From NCBI GenBank assembly GCA_026388275.1, contig JAPLKB010000047.1, forward strand, positions 1-50,039: DNA of 50,039 bases. The letters are read 5' to 3'. Within the stretch, counting starts at the first letter, position 1. Every line of letters begins with the position of its first letter. This document shows, piece by piece, positions 16,995-25,090 of this stretch. The stretch comes from Pseudomonadota bacterium (lineage in GTDB: Bacteria > Desulfobacterota > Syntrophorhabdia > Syntrophorhabdales > Syntrophorhabdaceae). The notes beneath the pieces are model-generated. The model did no database searches. It had not been told where the DNA came from and worked only from the letters and a program-made list of their open reading frames with translations. Both the position numbers and the translations under genes were made by a program.

Positions 16995-17888
16995 TTAGAG
17001 TTTTGGTGCCCAGCTTATCCCGTCAGGCGATGCCAATATCGTTCCATCCGTACCGATAACAATGAATCTATTATTCGAACGAACAACTGCCCCGAGCCAG
17101 CTTTGCGAACCTGACCCTACTGTGGTCCAGTTCCATGAATCAGGTGAAGTCACGATCGTTCCATATGCGCCTACGGCCACAAATTTCCCATCACCATATG
17201 TAACAGCTGAAAGATACTCCGTCGTTCCCGAATAACGCTGAACCCATGTTATCCCGCCATCGGATGATGTCATGATTCTTCCGTTTCCTCCTACGGCTGT
17301 AAACGTTTCATTCGCATAAGCAAGACCGAAGAGGTGGTCGGTATATTGCGTGGCCCGACGTGTCCAGGCGATACCATCGGGTGAATTGAAGATGTTGCCC
17401 ATTTCACCAATGGTGACAAAATTGCCCTTGCCATAGGAGATATTTCTCAGGGCATAGGGGGTCAAATTTATCCTTTTGGTCCATACGTATCCGTCTGGCG
17501 ACGTAATGATCACACCCTCAGAACCGACCGCCACAAAGATTCCCTTTGCAAACTTAATGGCCCAGAGGTCGTTGGTGATGCCTGACTGCCGGATGGTCCA
17601 TGTTACACCGTCCCTTGGGCCGGTCACGATTGTACCGCGGGCGCCCACTGCTACAAAAGTCTCATTGCCGAATGCCATGCCGGCAAGAGGCACGTGAGTT
17701 CCGGAATGCCTTATAGTCCAGGTTTCACTGTCAGGCGAGGTCAGTATAATACCTTTGCCATACGTGATAGCATACATAGGCCATTTATCTGTATCAGACC
17801 ATTGCCATTGCGCTTGCACAATACCTGAACCAGCAAAGAGTATAAACACTGCCATTATAACTATTGGTAGCACAAACATCTTTTTCAT
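16995..17888 (-). CDS. Secreted beta-propeller-like repeat protein
   Basis: A 297-aa protein with a signal peptide and about six repeats of 40-44 residues, each containing W-T-x-R-x-S-G, L-x-x-I/V-x-Y-G-x-x-x-F-V-A-V-G and G-x-I-x-T-S-P-D-G. The pattern resembles YCF48/BNR-type beta-propellers. It was probably exported to the periplasm or outside. Binding partner unknown. There are no catalytic residues of sialidases (no Arg triad visible). Confidence 0.7.
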   Translation of the reverse strand: MKKMFVLPIVIMAVFILFAGSGIVQAQWQWSDTDKWPMYAITYGKGIILTSPDSETWTIRHSGTHVPLAGMAFGNETFVAVGARGTIVTGPRDGVTWTIRQSGITNDLWAIKFAKGIFVAVGSEGVIITSPDGYVWTKRINLTPYALRNISYGKGNFVTIGEMGNIFNSPDGIAWTRRATQYTDHLFGLAYANETFTAVGGNGRIMTSSDGGITWVQRYSGTTEYLSAVTYGDGKFVAVGAYGTIVTSPDSWNWTTVGSGSQSWLGAVVRSNNRFIVIGTDGTILASPDGISWAPKL

Positions 17889-17986
17889 CTTATTTTCTCC
17901 TTTATTTTTTTACCCATAGAACCTTAAATCACACAACTGTACTTCCTCTACGTAAACTACCTTTTCTGATTCTTACCTCAGTGCTC

Positions 17987-18532
17987 CTATTGCACGACAA
18001 TTTCAAAAAGAACTCTCATGTTTGCCTTTGCTGCTTCTGAGTAAAGCTCTTTAGGCGCAGCTTCATACATTGCCGGATTTTTCTCGCCATATCCGATCAT
18101 GGAAAGCCTGTCCGATAAAATGAGCCCTTCGTTAATAAGGTACCCCTTGACGGCATTTGCCCTTCTTTCGCTCAATTTCTGGTTGTAAGCATCTGTCCCG
18201 GATGCAGAAGTATATCCTGCAATACGGACTTGAGCTTTCGGGTTTTGTTTCAGCACCTCAATATTTCTTTTCAGTATTGTCTGCGCTTCCGGTTTAAGCG
18301 TGGACTTGTCGAAATCAAAATGTATGTCCTCAAAAGCAAGGACAACTACCTTCTCGGCTGGCTCAGATGCAAGTGCAACTACCTTCTCGGCTGGCTCAGA
18401 TGCAAGTACAACTGCCTTAGGCACAGGAGCAACAGCTTCACCTCTTTGTTTTTGCACGAAACATCCGCATCCACCTAAGAATAATCCAGTAACGCCAATC
18501 AGTACTAAAAGAGCTACCAACTTTGCTTTCAT
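17987..18532 (-). CDS. OmpA-family lipoprotein (peptidoglycan-binding)
   Basis: A 181-aa protein. Lipobox near LFLGGC, a short linker containing two copies of LASEPAEKVV, then an OmpA C-terminal domain from about residue 68: IHFDFDKSTLKPEAQTIL, then GYTSASGTDAYNQKLSERRA and NAVKGYLINEG. The D at the start and R of LSERRA are the usual diaminopimelate-binding positions. It anchors the outer membrane to peptidoglycan. The linker repeats are identical over about 33 nt, a sign of recent expansion. Confidence 0.88.
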   Translation of the reverse strand: MKAKLVALLVLIGVTGLFLGGCGCFVQKQRGEAVAPVPKAVVLASEPAEKVVALASEPAEKVVVLAFEDIHFDFDKSTLKPEAQTILKRNIEVLKQNPKAQVRIAGYTSASGTDAYNQKLSERRANAVKGYLINEGLILSDRLSMIGYGEKNPAMYEAAPKELYSEAAKANMRVLFEIVVQ

Positions 18533-18667
18533 AAATCCTCCTTTTTTTAGTAGGCATATCCAAATTAGGATATGCCCCTGGTGTTGATGAAGTTTACAAT
18601 GTTTTGTTTTCTCTTTTAAAAGATAGAGCGCCCATCCATCATGGGTTCGCCCTTATGTTCTCAAGCC

Positions 18668-18904
18668 TTACCGGCGGTGCCCACCGCTCTCGCCGACTAC
18701 GTAACCTGCGGCCCCACCTACACCGGCACCAATGGCTGCTCCAACAAGAGGATTTCCTCCAACCAATGCTCCAAGTACACCGCCGCCGACAGCACCAATA
18801 CCAGCCCCGCTCAGAGTAGTCTGTTGTGTTCTACTCATTCCTGCACATCCGACAAAGGTAAAAACAAATGCAAGCATAACAACAATAATCACGATACGTT
18901 TCAT
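18668..18904 (-). CDS. Glycine-zipper lipoprotein
   Basis: A 78-aa protein starting at ATG 18904. A lipoprotein signal ends FTFVGC; the rest is a glycine-zipper pair (LSGAGIGAVGGGVLGALVGG then PLVGAAIGAGVGGAAGYVVG) typical of small outer-membrane lipoproteins such as SlyB or YMGG types. The charged C-terminus is ESGGHRR. Likely envelope-stress associated. Confidence 0.8.
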   Translation of the reverse strand: MKRIVIIVVMLAFVFTFVGCAGMSRTQQTTLSGAGIGAVGGGVLGALVGGNPLVGAAIGAGVGGAAGYVVGESGGHRR

Positions 18905-18933
18905 CTCAAATCTCCTTATTAGTTGTAACGTTT

Positions 18934-19422
18934 TCATGGCTTCTCGGCTAATGGACGGCCGGCAATACCAGTTTTTATGTTCGGTCTGATCATTAAATCC
19001 CAGAGTACATTAGTCACCGGCCTTTCAATATGATCCGGATGCATATCGTAGTATCTGGTTACCCGATCGACAACCTCATTCATGGGCGTATTAGCCATTC
19101 CCTCGACAACCTTCGAGACATAACTGTCCCTTTTAAGCTCCGGGAATTTGTCCATCAGGTAATATTCAATTGAAACCACATGTCCGAAACCCCAGATAAA
19201 TGCCACCTTGGAATCATGCGTCATCTTTTGCCAGAGATCTCCTTTAAGAATTGGCATTCCCAGGGAATCTTCCAACCCCTGCTTAAGGCCTTCCCTGTCC
19301 GCTTTTTGTTCTGCTTTTTGCTCTGGACTTTTCTCCGCAGCTTGTACATTATAAGAACAGGCTATGAACGCAAGCAAAAACACCACTGTAAAACAAATTC
19401 TTAACACGTTCTGTTTCTTCAT
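18934..19422 (-). CDS. Secreted protein of unknown function
   Basis: A 162-aa protein starting at ATG 19422 after AAGGAGG. Signal peptide ends near VQAAEKS. The mature part contains LWQKMTHDSKVAFIWGFGHV, YYLMDKFPELKRDS and then VDRVTRYYDMHPDHIERPV, ending with a predicted helix. This recalls small exported proteins that keep a WGxxHV motif, but I cannot name a family. Ends 30 bp before the glycine-zipper gene start region. Confidence 0.6.
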   Translation of the reverse strand: MKKQNVLRICFTVVFLLAFIACSYNVQAAEKSPEQKAEQKADREGLKQGLEDSLGMPILKGDLWQKMTHDSKVAFIWGFGHVVSIEYYLMDKFPELKRDSYVSKVVEGMANTPMNEVVDRVTRYYDMHPDHIERPVTNVLWDLMIRPNIKTGIAGRPLAEKP

Positions 19423-19485
19423 ATATAGTTCCTCCTTATTTCTATTTTGTTCCCGATAATTATCCCACTGGGACATACCCCGTGG

Positions 19486-19583
19486 CTTGCTCTAAGATGG
19501 TTGTTCACAAATTACTGCAGGGTACTTCATTTCATGTTATTGTCTTGTTTTTGATACCCCACGGTAATACTTGCTGCGGGGTA
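19486..19583. repeat. TACCCCG hairpin repeats
   Basis: TACCCC (19555-19560) pairs with GGGGTA (19578-19583). A broken unit (TACCCCGTGGCTTGC) lies upstream at about 19486, and GCAGGGTACTTCATTTCATG lies between them. Related units at 20482-20580 share TACCCCG...CTTGC and ATTCATTTCATG. The remaining bases of this 300-bp gap show no gene. Confidence 0.6.
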
Positions 19584-19724
19584 GTTACTTTCGGCACCTC
19601 TCTTTCTGCAACCATTGTGGTTGTTCTATGACCAGAATGGAATGCCTTACTATTGCTTCTAATTTGAGTCCGCTTCTCTTCTTCAATTGCTGCCTATCCT
19701 TCCTTATTAAGCGCTAAGTTTAAG

Positions 19725-19949
19725 TTATGGGTGTCTTTTCTCACTGAAGGAAATGTATATATACAGACCAGGAATTACCAATACTGCCAGAGCGGAAAGC
19801 GTAGGCGCCTCATGCAGGCTGAGCGCATTAGCGATAGCTGAGAGTATCCGGTCAGCAATATCAATTGCAAACCCCATGCTCATCAGCACAAATAAGACAG
19901 CAGAAACAGTGGCTACAGCCACAAAGATCAGTTTCATTTTGTTTGTCAT
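19725..19949 (-). CDS. Small membrane protein, unknown function
   Basis: A 74-aa protein from ATG 19949 after GGAGG. Two hydrophobic segments (KLIFVAVATVSAVLFVLMSM and LSALAVLVIPGLYIYISF) flank an amphipathic DIADRILSAIANALSLHEAP. No family recognised. A frameshifted copy with the same upstream region lies at 21786-22009. Repeat copy D lies 169 bp upstream. Confidence 0.65.
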   Translation of the reverse strand: MTNKMKLIFVAVATVSAVLFVLMSMGFAIDIADRILSAIANALSLHEAPTLSALAVLVIPGLYIYISFSEKRHP

Positions 19950-20053
19950 TTTATACCTCCATTTGCAGGACACCCAACATGGCGCCATGACTTACAATCT
20001 ATAATAATTGGAATTAAAAAGTTGATGCACAAGACACGTGTAAATGTGATAGT

Positions 20054-20099
20054 GTTCAATTTTGAACATCATTTTATTGCCTCTGTATGTAGGATACAG
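20054..20099. promoter_or_regulatory. Two palindromes upstream of the 74-aa gene
   Basis: GTTCAATTTTGAAC (20054-20067, 6-bp arms) and CTGTATGTAGGATACAG (20083-20099, 6-bp arms). Both recur at the twin locus as GTTCAATTGCGAAC (22109-22122) and TGTATGTACGATACA (22139-22153). Candidate operators; the regulator is unknown. Confidence 0.5.
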
Positions 20100-20117
20100 C
20101 AGATAATTACTTATGTA

Positions 20118-20183
20118 TGTCGCAGAACTAACAATTATTTTGTAGCGCTTTTCATAAAGAAGTATGTCGTCTTTTTTGCTACA
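20118..20183. repeat. TGT-spaced intergenic element, copy D (long form)
   Basis: TGTCGCAG to TTTTGCTACA, 66 bp, with TGT half-sites at offsets 0, about 23 and about 47. Upstream of the 74-aa membrane gene at 19725-19949. Confidence 0.88.
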
Positions 20184-20296
20184 GGGACTGGACCGATAAC
20201 AGAAAGCAAGATTTGCCGGATACACAATCTTCAGAATTTTCAATCAATGGCATACCTATGGATAAACCAAGTCTTAATTGTTATTGCATCCTCTCG

Positions 20297-20464
20297 CTAC
20301 TTCCCTAAGAACTTCTTGACCTGACCGACCTTTTCCTGAACTTTTCCGGCTATCTTTTCGGCGTTGCCTTTGGCCTCCAACTTGGGATTATCAGCTATTC
20401 CCCCGGCTATTTCTCTAGCCTTACCTTTTGCTTCGTGAAACATTCCTTCTGCCTTGTCTCTGAC
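20297..20464 (-). pseudogene. CsbD-family gene with displaced 5' end
   Basis: The minus strand encodes VRDKAEGMFHEAKGKAREIA, then DNPKLEAKGNAEKIAGKVQE, then KVGQVKKFLGK and TAG. This is a CsbD-type stress protein (repeated A-x-G-K). No ATG or GTG lies at the expected start; the frame is blocked by TAA at 20524-20522, and the upstream bases belong to a TACCCCG hairpin repeat, so the original 5' end seems lost. An internal ATG at 20443 could make a 48-aa protein. Confidence 0.65.
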
Positions 20465-20479
20465 ACTAGATTGCCCCGC

Positions 20480-20580
20480 GGGTTCATACCCCGAAGCTTG
20501 CTTCGAAATGGTTTCATATCCTTATCTCGCCTTTGATACCCCGTCTGCTTGCGGCGGGGTGATTCATTTCATGGATAATT
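20480..20580. repeat. TACCCCG hairpin repeats next to the CsbD fragment
   Basis: CGAAGC-TT-GCTTCG inside TACCCCGAAGCTTGCTTCG, and ACCCCG (20538-20543) pairing with CGGGGT (20555-20560), followed by GATTCATTTCATGG. Same family as at 19486-19583. Confidence 0.6.
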
Positions 20581-20682
20581 TCTTCTTTAAGATTTCTATT
20601 TGACTACCGGTACCTTAGCTTCGCATTCAGCATGATCGATACCTCCTCTTTTCAAAACAGTTGTTTAATGAATTCTGCCGTA

Positions 20683-21279
20683 TTACGGTCCAAGAGGTAT
20701 TGTCATCATGTTCACTATTTCCGGCTTTGTGAGCGGAAGATATATATTGACTTCCGTACCTTGTCCCGCCTGGCTCTCTACTTTTATTACCCCTTGATGC
20801 TGCTTGATAATACGGTAAGCCATCGGAAGACCAAGACCTTTACTATTTGTCTTTGTGGTAAAAAAAGGCTCAAAGATTCTTTCCTTAATCTTCTCGTCAA
20901 TACCTACACCTGTATCTGCAAGGGAAACGAACGCACATGCGCCTACAATAGAATTGTCGTTATCGAGAAGAGATTCAATTTTAAAATTTACCTGGTTGGT
21001 ACTCAATGAAAATTTACCGCCACCAGGCATTGCATCCATTGCATTTTTAATAAGATGAGTTAAGGCTTCCTTCATAAGCGCCATGTCTGCCATTATCTTC
21101 AGGTTTTTTTCTAAAAGCGTTATTGTTAAGTCAATATCCTCTTTCATATATTGTAGCAACACACTTTCCACTGTTCTCACAACCTCGTTGAGATCAGTCT
21201 CTCTTAGTCTGAGCTTTGGATCAAAGTTGAAAGCAGGAAGAATCTTAATCTGGGGTTGTTTTTGAAAACTTTCAATCAT
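20683..21279 (-). CDS. Histidine-kinase ATPase domain without sensor or phospho-His region
   Basis: A 198-aa protein that contains only an HATPase_c domain: N box EALTHLIKNAMDAMP, G1 DTGVGID, F box EPFFTTK, G2 KGLGLPMAYRI and GQGTEVNIYLPL. The N-terminus (about 1-55) looks like the end of a DHp-to-ATPase linker, and there is no H-box. It could be a remnant of a longer NtrB-like kinase or a free ATPase domain that acts on another protein. The nearest neighbours are the CsbD fragment and the DUF883 gene. Confidence 0.75.
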   Translation of the reverse strand: MIESFQKQPQIKILPAFNFDPKLRLRETDLNEVVRTVESVLLQYMKEDIDLTITLLEKNLKIMADMALMKEALTHLIKNAMDAMPGGGKFSLSTNQVNFKIESLLDNDNSIVGACAFVSLADTGVGIDEKIKERIFEPFFTTKTNSKGLGLPMAYRIIKQHQGVIKVESQAGQGTEVNIYLPLTKPEIVNMMTIPLGP

Positions 21280-21366
21280 TATTACACCTCCAAAGTTGTT
21301 TTATATGTCAAATCCAAATAAGGCAGTTCAAACTGCCGAACTCATTTGCCAGGTGTGGAGAGAACA

Positions 21367-21675
21367 TTAACCACAGTTCGAACAATCCGCGGCAGCACGC
21401 GAGTGACTAAAGCTTAAACTTAAAAGAAGGCCCAGTCCTACTCCTACTCCTAATGAGATAAGAATTGTCTTGCCTGGGTTTTTGCAGCTATAACTACTTG
21501 CCTTCTCATAAGCTTCACTTGCTGTATGTGTTGTTTTATCATAAATATCATTTAAGGCTTGCTCTGCTTGCCCGTAAAACTCGGCACCACGTTCCAGGAT
21601 GCTCTGAACGGTAACACTATTACTGCTTCCCCCTGCCTCCTGTTGTTTCTCACATTCATTTTTTTTAATATCCAT
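21367..21675 (-). CDS. DUF883/ElaB-like membrane-anchored protein
   Basis: A 102-aa protein starting at ATG 21675 behind GAGGAGGGAGG. A charged helical region (SILERGAEFYGQAEQALNDI, TTHTASEAYEKASSY) precedes one C-terminal membrane helix (ILISLGVGVGLGLLLSLSF), after a NPGKT turn, with a short Cys-containing tail (DCSNCG). The layout matches YqjD/ElaB, inner-membrane proteins that bind ribosomes in stationary phase. The two-Cys tail is unusual. Confidence 0.7.
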   Translation of the reverse strand: MDIKKNECEKQQEAGGSSNSVTVQSILERGAEFYGQAEQALNDIYDKTTHTASEAYEKASSYSCKNPGKTILISLGVGVGLGLLLSLSFSHSRAAADCSNCG

Positions 21676-21785
21676 ATTATCCTCCCTCCTCTTTAGTGTT
21701 TCATCCACCTTGTTTTTCTTTGGAAAAAAATGCCATTTCATTACGTCGCCAAATTGCTCCTATAATCAATCCCAATAAGCCTGAG

Positions 21786-22009
21786 TTATGAGCATCTTCT
21801 CTGACTGAAGGTAAAATACACATACAAACCACGAATTACCAATACCACCAGGTAGAAAGTGCAGGCACCTCGTGCAGGCCGAATGCATTAGCAATTACTG
21901 AGAGCACCTGGACAGTAATATTAACGGCAAACCGAGTACCCATCAGCATAAAGAAGACAGTAGAAACAGTGGCTGCGACAAAAAAAATCAGACTCACCTT
22001 GTTCGTCAT
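21786..22009 (-). pseudogene. Frameshifted copy of the 74-aa membrane protein gene
   Basis: Begins MTNKVSLIFFVAATVSTVFF like the intact copy at 19725-19949. One base is missing near 21850 (CTTTC then TACCTGG against CTTTCCGCTCTGG), so the product ends early as LSTWWYW. After the shift the other frame continues as VLVIRGLYVYFTFSQRR to TAA (21786). The similarity extends through the upstream region and repeat copy E, giving a duplicated locus of about 450 bp. Confidence 0.85.
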
Positions 22010-22172
22010 CTTATTCCTCCATTTACTGAACAAACAACACGGCATCCCGACTTGCGATAAATCATTGTAATCAAAAGATTGATTTGCAAAACGTATAAAT
22101 GTTGTGGTGTTCAATTGCGAACATAATGTTATTAGCCCTGTATGTACGATACAACAGAAAATCACTTGCGTA

Positions 22173-22238
22173 TGTCGCAGAACCAACAATTATTTTGTAA
22201 CGCTTTTCATAAAGAAGCATGTCATCATTTTTGTTACA
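22173..22238. repeat. TGT-spaced intergenic element, copy E (long form)
   Basis: TGT half-sites begin at 22173, 22196 and 22220, and the closing ACA is at 22236-22238. Upstream of the dead 74-aa gene copy at 21786-22009. Confidence 0.88.
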
Positions 22239-22259
22239 GGTGTTAGACCGGATTTCTTG

Positions 22260-24929
22260 TTATTTCAGCTTCAAAACAGCTTCACTCGTGCCGCCGGGAA
22301 CCCACTGAGTCGAAAACCCCAATAGCTTGAAGACGTGGAGCATCCTCTCATTCTCGGTGAGGACATCTGCCCGAACTTCCTCAAGACCTCTTTCTCTGGC
22401 TATTTGGATGAGTATCTCTAAGAGTTTAGACCCAAGGTGTTTACCCTGGAACTTATCATGCACGAGAAAGGCCACCTCACCGGACGTCATGTCCTGATTC
22501 ATAATAAGTCTTGCAACCCCTATCATGCTCTTCTTTCCATTTTCCTCAATCTCCGCGACTATCGCCATGTGCCGGTCGTAGTCAATATTACAGAAAAGGA
22601 TAAGCCACTCATGTGATATGTCTTTGAAAATGGAGAAGAATCTGGTCCTCAATGTTTTTTCAGACAAGGAAGAGAGCATCTCATGCTCGGCAGGCTCGTC
22701 TTCAGGGCGTATAGCCCTTAAAAGTATGTCTGTCCCATCCGACAGTTGCCAGGGCGTGATGTATCTGGTTGGATAGGGAGTAATGATAAGGTGAGGATAG
22801 ATTGATCGACCTGCAGGAACATAATTCTTGTCAATGATGATTCGTGCGTCAAGAGCAGTGGCTTTTCCATTCGATATGGCAAGAGGATTTATGTCTATTT
22901 CAGCTATTTCGGGAAAATCAACGATAAGATTGGAAAAACTGACAAGGATTTCCTCGAGCCCTTCAAAATCTGCTGCTGGCTTGCCACGAAAGCCCTGAAG
23001 CATTTTGTATACCCTTGTTTCCTGCATCAACATCTTTGCCAGGGTCTGATTGAGCGGCGGAAGTCCTATCGAAAAATCTTTGATGAACTCTGCCATGGTC
23101 CCTCCCATCCCAAAGAGGATAACTGAACCGAAATCCTTATCCTTCTTGGCCCCGAGAATAAGTTCGTAATCAACATCTATAATCATCTGCTCGACTGCTA
23201 CACCCGTTATGGTTGCTTCCGGTACGTGTTTCTTCACCCTTTCTGTCAGCTGCTCATACGATTCCTTCAGGGCTGTGCTCGACTCTATCCCCATGATAAC
23301 GCCGCCAACATCGCTCTTGTGGGAGATTTCGGGCGAAACAATCTTGATAACAACAGGATAACCCATTTTCTCTGCTATGCTTACCGCTGTTTCCGGATTC
23401 TGAGTGACCTGCGCCATTGTAACCGGAATACGGTAGGTCATTAGGAAATCCTTGGATTCTTCCTCGTTGAGAAGCGTTCGTCCTTCCTTAAGTGCTTTCT
23501 TGAGAAGCTCCTTCAGGTGATCCTTCAAGGGTGCTTTATGAGCCGGATACTCGTCAGGAGTCTCATAGAGCTGTTCGAGATGACTCTTGTACTTGCACAT
23601 ATTCACATAAGTTCTAACAGCCTCCTCTGGAGTATCGTAGGCCGGTATGCTGTTTTCAACAAAAATATGTCTCCCTTCCTTGACATCTTCCCCGCCCATC
23701 CATGTTGCAATAACAGGCTTCCAGACGTTTTTAGCACTGTCGGCTACCGCCTGCGCAAGCCGGGTTGAAGGGGCAGAATCCATGGGCACATAAACAACGA
23801 GCACTCCGTCCACCATGGGGTCATTGAGGCATATGGTGAGAGCTTTTGTGAACCTGTCGATGGTTGCGTCTCCAAGCAGATCAACGGGGTTGGATTTGCT
23901 CCAGTAGGACGGCAAAAATGCGTTGAGCTGCTTTATGCTCTCGTCAGAGAGTTGCGCCAGTTCACCACCCAGGTGAATAAGAGCGTCGGTGGCCATCACG
24001 CCGGGTCCACCGGCAGACGTTACTATGGCAAGCCTCGGACCTGCCGGCAACCTCTTAGAATCAAGAACCTCGGCAGCATCGAAGAGTTCCGCTATTTCTC
24101 CGACCCTTACAACGCCGGCCCTCCTGAAGGCTGCTTCATATACCGCGTCGTCCCCTGCCATAGCTCCGGTGTGGGAATGAGCTGCTCTTGCACTCTCTGC
24201 AAATCGTCCAGGCTTCAAAATAATGATAGGTTTGCGGCGGGCAAAGGCCCGTGCCGCACTCATAAATTTTCTTGCGTTACCCACACTTTCCATATAGATC
24301 AGAATGCTCCTGGTAGCCGGGTCGTCACCCAGGAAGTCGATCATGTCGCCAAAGTCGATATCGACCATGGAGCCCAGTGATGCAAACATACTAAAGCCTA
24401 TCCCGGCGCTGACTGCCCAATCGAGTATCGCGCTGCCGAGGGCGCCACTCTGAGAGATGAAGGCAATATTTCCCGAAGGAGGTTTACCTCTGAGAAACGT
24501 TGCATTTAAATCCAGAGGGGGCCGTACAAAACCGAGGCAATTTGGTCCCATAATATGCATTCCGTATTTTTTCCTGATCCGGTCTATTTCGTTCTCTAAT
24601 TGTGTACCTTCTTCACCTATCTCCTTGAATCCGGCGGAGATTATTACTACCCCCTCCACACCTGCCTGACCGCATTCCTCAACCACACCCGGCACTGACC
24701 GGGCAGGGGTTGCCACAACAGCCAGCTCCACATGCTCGGGGACACTTGCAATGGCAGGATAGCTCTCCACATCCAATACTTTGCTTGTATGGGGGTTTAT
24801 TGGAAATATTCTCCTCTCCTTTGACCGGAGCAGGTTCTCAAAGACTGTCCGTCCTATAGCGCCTTCCTTCTCAGTTGCACCTATCAGAGCTATTGTTTTG
24901 GGATTAAACATTACTTGTATGCGGCTCAT
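22260..24929 (-). CDS. Bifunctional acyl-CoA ligase (ADP-forming)-like / GNAT protein, Pat family
   Basis: An 889-aa protein. Residues 1-130 are a CoA-binding Rossmann domain (KTIALIGATEKEGAIGRTVF, GPNCLGFVRPP). About 145-460 form succinyl-CoA-ligase-like domains with SQSGALGSAILDWA and the His-loop AAHSHTGAMAGDDAVYEAAF. About 480-690 are the ATP-grasp domain (YPVVIKIVSPEISHKSDVGG, ILGAKKDKDFGSVILFGMGG). From about 725 a GNAT domain follows with VHDKFQGKHLGSKLLEILIQ. This layout is that of protein lysine acetyltransferase Pat, which modifies acyl-CoA synthetases. A 5' scrap of a second copy lies at 26388-26471. Confidence 0.88.
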   Translation of the reverse strand: MSRIQVMFNPKTIALIGATEKEGAIGRTVFENLLRSKERRIFPINPHTSKVLDVESYPAIASVPEHVELAVVATPARSVPGVVEECGQAGVEGVVIISAGFKEIGEEGTQLENEIDRIRKKYGMHIMGPNCLGFVRPPLDLNATFLRGKPPSGNIAFISQSGALGSAILDWAVSAGIGFSMFASLGSMVDIDFGDMIDFLGDDPATRSILIYMESVGNARKFMSAARAFARRKPIIILKPGRFAESARAAHSHTGAMAGDDAVYEAAFRRAGVVRVGEIAELFDAAEVLDSKRLPAGPRLAIVTSAGGPGVMATDALIHLGGELAQLSDESIKQLNAFLPSYWSKSNPVDLLGDATIDRFTKALTICLNDPMVDGVLVVYVPMDSAPSTRLAQAVADSAKNVWKPVIATWMGGEDVKEGRHIFVENSIPAYDTPEEAVRTYVNMCKYKSHLEQLYETPDEYPAHKAPLKDHLKELLKKALKEGRTLLNEEESKDFLMTYRIPVTMAQVTQNPETAVSIAEKMGYPVVIKIVSPEISHKSDVGGVIMGIESSTALKESYEQLTERVKKHVPEATITGVAVEQMIIDVDYELILGAKKDKDFGSVILFGMGGTMAEFIKDFSIGLPPLNQTLAKMLMQETRVYKMLQGFRGKPAADFEGLEEILVSFSNLIVDFPEIAEIDINPLAISNGKATALDARIIIDKNYVPAGRSIYPHLIITPYPTRYITPWQLSDGTDILLRAIRPEDEPAEHEMLSSLSEKTLRTRFFSIFKDISHEWLILFCNIDYDRHMAIVAEIEENGKKSMIGVARLIMNQDMTSGEVAFLVHDKFQGKHLGSKLLEILIQIARERGLEEVRADVLTENERMLHVFKLLGFSTQWVPGGTSEAVLKLK

Positions 24930-25090
24930 TTTTTTGTCCTCCTCATTTATCCTTATGGAAGCCTGCTGATACTAAATCTCTGTATTGATTTTTCATGAAG
25001 TTCCTGACAATACCATTTACTTTTTCTTTTCCGCCTCAAGATACTCAAGCTTGAGGTACAATTTGCTGTTATACTTTTCTACAATCCCCT

